A stretch of DNA of 21,186 nucleotides from JBBSEZ01 sp038239195. GTDB lineage: Bacteria > Planctomycetota > Planctomycetia > Gemmatales > Gemmataceae. Position 1 is the first letter of the stretch. The number at the start of each line of letters is the position of its first letter. The position numbers were made by a program, and so were the translations under genes. Of the stretch, positions 18,044 through 21,186 are shown piece after piece. The stretch spans positions 1 through 21,186 of the forward strand of contig JBBSEZ010000141.1 in NCBI GenBank assembly GCA_038239195.1, given 5' to 3'. Below the pieces are notes generated by a model that saw nothing but the letters and a program-made list of their open reading frames with translations, was not told the origin of the DNA and searched no databases.

Positions 18044-18089
18044 GGGCCCCTGTTGCCATGCCAGCAACAGGGGCCCCTTCGCTTTTCTT
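18044..18089 (+). terminator. Strong hairpin terminator after the desaturase gene
   Basis: GGGCCCCTGTTGC (18044-18056) pairs perfectly with GCAACAGGGGCCC (18064-18076) around a 7-base loop, followed by a T-rich run (CTTTTCTT, about 18081-18089). This is a textbook rho-independent terminator for the plus-strand desaturase. The EF-hand gene ends at 18104 on the other strand, so the same stem could also stop transcription from that side, although without as good a T-run. Confidence 0.85.
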
Positions 18090-18103
18090 CCTCCGTCGCG
18101 CCA

Positions 18104-19912
18104 TCACGGCCCCTTGCGGAGCAGCGCCTCGTAGCGCTCGGCCTCCTCGACGCTGATGAGCCCGTCGCCGTCCGTGTCGATCTGGCGGAACTTCTCCTCC
18201 GAGAAAAGCCACTCCTTGCGCGACACGTCGCCGTCCCGGTTGCGGTCCATCTTGCGGAACCACGCCGGCCCGACCCCCGGCGCCTCGCGCTCGCTCCCGC
18301 CGCGGCCGCCGTACAGGGCCGCGAACGCCCCCGCCTGGCCGACGTCGCCCCCCGGCCCCGGCTGCAACGTGAGCCGGTAGGTGCGCGGGACGTCGGCCTT
18401 CGTCAGGTAGCCCTTGCCGCCCCGGTCCAGGCGCTTCAACAGCCCGACCGCGCCGCGCATCTCGCGCACGCTGAGCCGCCCATCGCGGTTGGCGTCCAGC
18501 AGGTCGAACAGCCCCCGGCTCGCGTCCGCCATCTCCAGCGACGCGCAACTCGCCTTCGCGCGGGCCTGGAACCGCTCGTACTGATCGAGAAAGGCGACGA
18601 CCTCCTTCTCGTACAACTGGCCGTCGCCGTCGCGGTCCATCGTCTTGAACAGGTTGCGGTACGTCCGGCTGGCCTCGGCCTCCTTCTTGTCCAGGTAACC
18701 GTTGCCGTCCTTGTCGGCCGCCTTGAACTGGGCGAGGAGCTGCTGGCGCACCAGGCCGCCGAAAAGGTTGCCGCCTTCCTTCGCGGCGTCGCTGCGGAGC
18801 TCCACGCGCGTCATGCCCAGGTCGAGCAGGGCCACGCCGCCCGCCCTCGTGACCTTGTCGGCGAGGGAAGGCCGGCCTTTCGGGCGGACCAGTTCGACGC
18901 TGCCCTCCCTTTCCTCCGCTCCCAGCCGCACCACCACCTCCAGGTCGGGCCCTCTCTTCGCGAAGCCCGCCAGCTCCACGCCGTCGAGCACGCCGTCGCC
19001 GTTGACGTCGAGTTTGCGGAACGTCGCCTCGTCCAGGCCGAGCTCCTGGCGCGTGAGCGCCTTCTCCCCCGGCCTCTTCGTCTTCGGGGCGTAGCGCTCC
19101 AGGAGGGCCTTGTCCAGGCCAGGCGGGGCCACGCCCGGGGCGGGGAGCACCAGAAGGGCCTTGGCCTTGCCCGACGCGGCCTTCTTTCCCCCACCCATCA
19201 TCATTGCCGCGCCGAACAGCCCGCCGCGCGATTTGGCGTTGGGCACCAGCTCGCGCGCGGTGACGATCTCGTCCTCGTTCTCGTCCATCCGCAGCAGGGC
19301 CGCAGGCGCCAGCGCCAGCTCCCCTTTCGTCAACTTGCCGTCCCCGTTGGCGTCGAGCAGCGCGAAGATGGCCGCGCTCACCGCCTCGACCGAGGGCTCG
19401 GTCGCGCGCCCCAGCAAGGCCAGCCCGCCCAGAGGGCTCGCCTGCTCGCCGGCGAAGTGGACCTGGAAGGGCGCCAGGCCGTTCTTGCGGTAGTACGCCG
19501 CCAGTTCCGTCGGCGTCACCTTGTCGTCCTTGTCGGCGTCCAAGTCCGCCATCGACGGTCCCTTCGTCGCGCCGCCGCCCCTCCGTCCTCCCAGGTTCAC
19601 CCCGCCGCTGCGCACCTGCTGGGCCGACGGCGCCCGCTCGGCCTCCGTTTTGTCGAGCACGCCGTCCCCGTTGACGTCGAGGTAGGCGAACAGTTCCTTC
19701 ATGAAGTCGTCCCAGGCGGCCTGGACCGGCCGACCGTCGATCCGAACGTACATCCGGATCAGCACCGGCCGGGACTCGCCGAGGAAGACCAGGTCTTGCT
19801 CGTCCTCCGGCGGCCGCGTTGGGGGCGCCGCCGCCGGGCTGACCGCGAGGCCCAGCCCCAACGAGAGGAAGGCCAGGCACGCCCCCAGCTTGCTCCACAA
19901 CGTGGCTTTCAT
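18104..19912 (-). CDS. Secreted multi-EF-hand protein (11 calcium loops)
   Basis: The 602-residue protein has a signal peptide (about 1-29, cleavage near SPAAA). Eleven EF-hand-like 12-residue loops start at residues 79, 125, 187, 210, 302, 400, 426, 473, 496, 556 and 579. Most keep the D-x-[DN]-x-[DN]-G pattern and a final Glu (for example DVNGDGVLDKTE and DTDGDGLISVEE). Loops 125, 210 and 496 are degenerate, lacking the central Gly or the final Glu. Lone loops and close pairs alternate with Ala/Gly-rich linkers. It probably binds calcium outside the cytoplasm; an enzymatic domain is not visible. AGGAGGTG lies 5-6 nt before the ATG, which shares ATGA with the stop of the DUF1501 gene, so the two are translationally coupled. 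Confidence 0.9.
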   Translation of the reverse strand: MKATLWSKLGACLAFLSLGLGLAVSPAAAPPTRPPEDEQDLVFLGESRPVLIRMYVRIDGRPVQAAWDDFMKELFAYLDVNGDGVLDKTEAERAPSAQQVRSGGVNLGGRRGGGATKGPSMADLDADKDDKVTPTELAAYYRKNGLAPFQVHFAGEQASPLGGLALLGRATEPSVEAVSAAIFALLDANGDGKLTKGELALAPAALLRMDENEDEIVTARELVPNAKSRGGLFGAAMMMGGGKKAASGKAKALLVLPAPGVAPPGLDKALLERYAPKTKRPGEKALTRQELGLDEATFRKLDVNGDGVLDGVELAGFAKRGPDLEVVVRLGAEEREGSVELVRPKGRPSLADKVTRAGGVALLDLGMTRVELRSDAAKEGGNLFGGLVRQQLLAQFKAADKDGNGYLDKKEAEASRTYRNLFKTMDRDGDGQLYEKEVVAFLDQYERFQARAKASCASLEMADASRGLFDLLDANRDGRLSVREMRGAVGLLKRLDRGGKGYLTKADVPRTYRLTLQPGPGGDVGQAGAFAALYGGRGGSEREAPGVGPAWFRKMDRNRDGDVSRKEWLFSEEKFRQIDTDGDGLISVEEAERYEALLRKGP

Positions 19913-21186
19913 GCGAGCACCTCCTGGATCGGCCTGGCGGTCGGCTCGACGAGGCGAATGGGCCGGCCGACGTTGGAGTTGTTCTGTTTGGCGGGGTCGA
20001 GGCCCACGGCCCGCGCGACGGTGGCCAGGAGATCAACAACGCCGACCGGCCGCTCCGTCACCGCCATCCCGTCGGCGCTGGTCTTGCCGACCACCTGCCC
20101 GCCCTTGATGCCACCGCCGCCCAGCACCGCCGTCCACGAGTTGGCCCAGTGGTCGCGGCCGGCGTTGCCGTTGATCTTGGGCGTGCGGCCAAACTCGCCC
20201 ATCCAGACGATGAGCGTGTCGTTCAGCAGCCCCCGACTCTGAAGGTCCTCCATGAGCGTGGACCAGGCGGGGTCGAGGATCGCGCTGAGTCGCTTGACGC
20301 CGTCGAAGTTGCTCACGTGCGTGTCCCAGCCGAGCGTCACGTTGGGCGCCGAGGCCAGCGACACCTCGACGAACGGCACGCCGCGCTCGATCAGGCGCCG
20401 GGCGAGCAGGCAGCCCTGGCCGAACAGGTTGCGCCCGTAGCGGTCGCGCAGTTCCTTCTTCTCCTCGTCCAGGTCGAACGCCGCGGTGGCCCGGGACCGC
20501 ATCAGTGTGACCGCGCGCTGGTAGGCGCTGCGCTGGCTCCGCGAGGCGGCCGAGGACCGCTTCTGGAGGAAGTCGTCCTGCATCTCGCCCAGCAGGTGCA
20601 CGCGGGCGGCCGAGCGCTCGGCATCGACGCCGCGGGGCAGATCGACGTCCTGCACTTTGAGTGCGTCTTCGTAGTTGCTCTGGCGGCCCGGGATGGGGAA
20701 CAGGGCCTGCTGGCCCTCGCCGATGACCAGCGGCGCATGGCGCGGCCCCAGGAAGCCCGGGCCATAGGCCGCCGGGCTGAAGAACCGGTACGGCGCGATG
20801 CTCACGAAGCTGGGCAGCTCGGCGCCTGGCCGTTCCAGTTCCTTGGAGAACAGCGAGCCGAGCGTCGGATACTGCACCGGGCCGCCGGGAAGGTGCCCGG
20901 TGCGCATCTGGTAGGTGGCCCGGCCGTGGTCGGCCTCCTTGGTACTCATCGACCGCACCAGCGCCAGACGGTCCATCTGTCGAGCGATCCGGGGCAGGTG
21001 CTCGCCGATCTTGATGCCGGGGACGTTGGTGGCGACCTCCTTGACGGGCCCGCCGTTGGCATGGCCGGGCTTGCAGTCGAAGGTGTCCATCTGGCTGGGC
21101 CCGCCGTTCATCCACAGCAGGATGCACGACCGCTTGCGCATCGGGTGCGCCGCGGCGGCGTGGGCCAGGTTCTCGATCCACCCGGA
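19909..21186 (-). CDS. DUF1501 family protein (N-terminus beyond window)
   Basis: The frame is open from the stop at 19909 to the window edge, giving at least 425 residues. The ATG at 21139-21141 is probably internal, because the codons before it (SGWIENLAHAAAAHP) fit the region after the Tat signal seen in this family. Family marks are CILLWMNGGPSQMDTFD, SMSTKEADHGRATYQMRTGH, FVEVSLA followed by GWDTH, and WMGEFGRTPKINGNAGRDHW. DUF1501 proteins belong to the alkaline phosphatase/sulfatase-like superfamily, are typically Tat-exported, and are hugely expanded in Planctomycetes. Their substrate is unknown. The stop overlaps the start of the EF-hand gene by 4 bp, so the products are probably made together. 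Confidence 0.93.
   Translation of the reverse strand, partial: SGWIENLAHAAAAHPMRKRSCILLWMNGGPSQMDTFDCKPGHANGGPVKEVATNVPGIKIGEHLPRIARQMDRLALVRSMSTKEADHGRATYQMRTGHLPGGPVQYPTLGSLFSKELERPGAELPSFVSIAPYRFFSPAAYGPGFLGPRHAPLVIGEGQQALFPIPGRQSNYEDALKVQDVDLPRGVDAERSAARVHLLGEMQDDFLQKRSSAASRSQRSAYQRAVTLMRSRATAAFDLDEEKKELRDRYGRNLFGQGCLLARRLIERGVPFVEVSLASAPNVTLGWDTHVSNFDGVKRLSAILDPAWSTLMEDLQSRGLLNDTLIVWMGEFGRTPKINGNAGRDHWANSWTAVLGGGGIKGGQVVGKTSADGMAVTERPVGVVDLLATVARAVGLDPAKQNNSNVGRPIRLVEPTARPIQEVLA

Noticed and set aside
18053..20242. Long plus-strand open frame opposite the EF-hand gene
   Set aside because: It is a mirror of the EF-hand and DUF1501 genes, which have signal peptide, motifs and ribosome sites; the antisense frame has none.

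Overview
The window is GC-rich DNA that looks planctomycetal (Gemmata/Isosphaera-like). The grounds are a DUF1501 protein, a secreted protein with 11 EF-hand loops and a secreted ThuA-like protein, all typical of that phylum. Taxonomy is inferred from gene content only.

Left end (1-3061, minus strand): the start of a small CPYC-motif protein cut by the window edge, then a short membrane protein carrying a cysteine module, which lies 19 bp downstream of a quinol-type nitric oxide reductase (norB/qNOR). A 409-bp spacer separates norB from a divergent plus-strand cluster.

Core (3471-14798, plus strand): twelve tightly packed genes, hoxE-hoxF-hoxU-hoxY-hoxH-hoxW-hypA-hypB-hypF-hypC-hypD-hypE. 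They encode a five-subunit bidirectional NAD-linked [NiFe]-hydrogenase (group 3d-like), its endopeptidase, and the complete HypABCDEF maturation set. Most neighbours overlap or nearly touch, so this is very probably one operon. HoxEFU form the NAD(H) diaphorase arm, HoxYH the hydrogenase arm. HypE/F/C/D build the Fe(CN)2CO group, HypA/B insert nickel, and HoxW clips the HoxH tail.

Scar (14943-15818, minus strand): the C-terminal part of a heavy-metal P-type ATPase, lacking the N-terminal half and the phosphorylation site. It is followed by the last ~60 residues of an IS630-type transposase. The arrangement suggests an insertion and deletion event next to the hydrogenase cluster.

Right part (15838-21186): a secreted ThuA-like protein (minus), a 375-bp spacer with a strong REP-like hairpin, a fatty-acid desaturase (plus) ending in a strong hairpin terminator, and a minus-strand pair. 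The pair is a DUF1501 protein, cut by the window edge, whose stop codon overlaps the start of the EF-hand protein.

Taken together, NO reduction, reversible H2/NAD redox balancing, a metal ATPase remnant and a desaturase suggest a low-oxygen or redox-stress region. That grouping is inference; I found no convincing regulator site to prove it.
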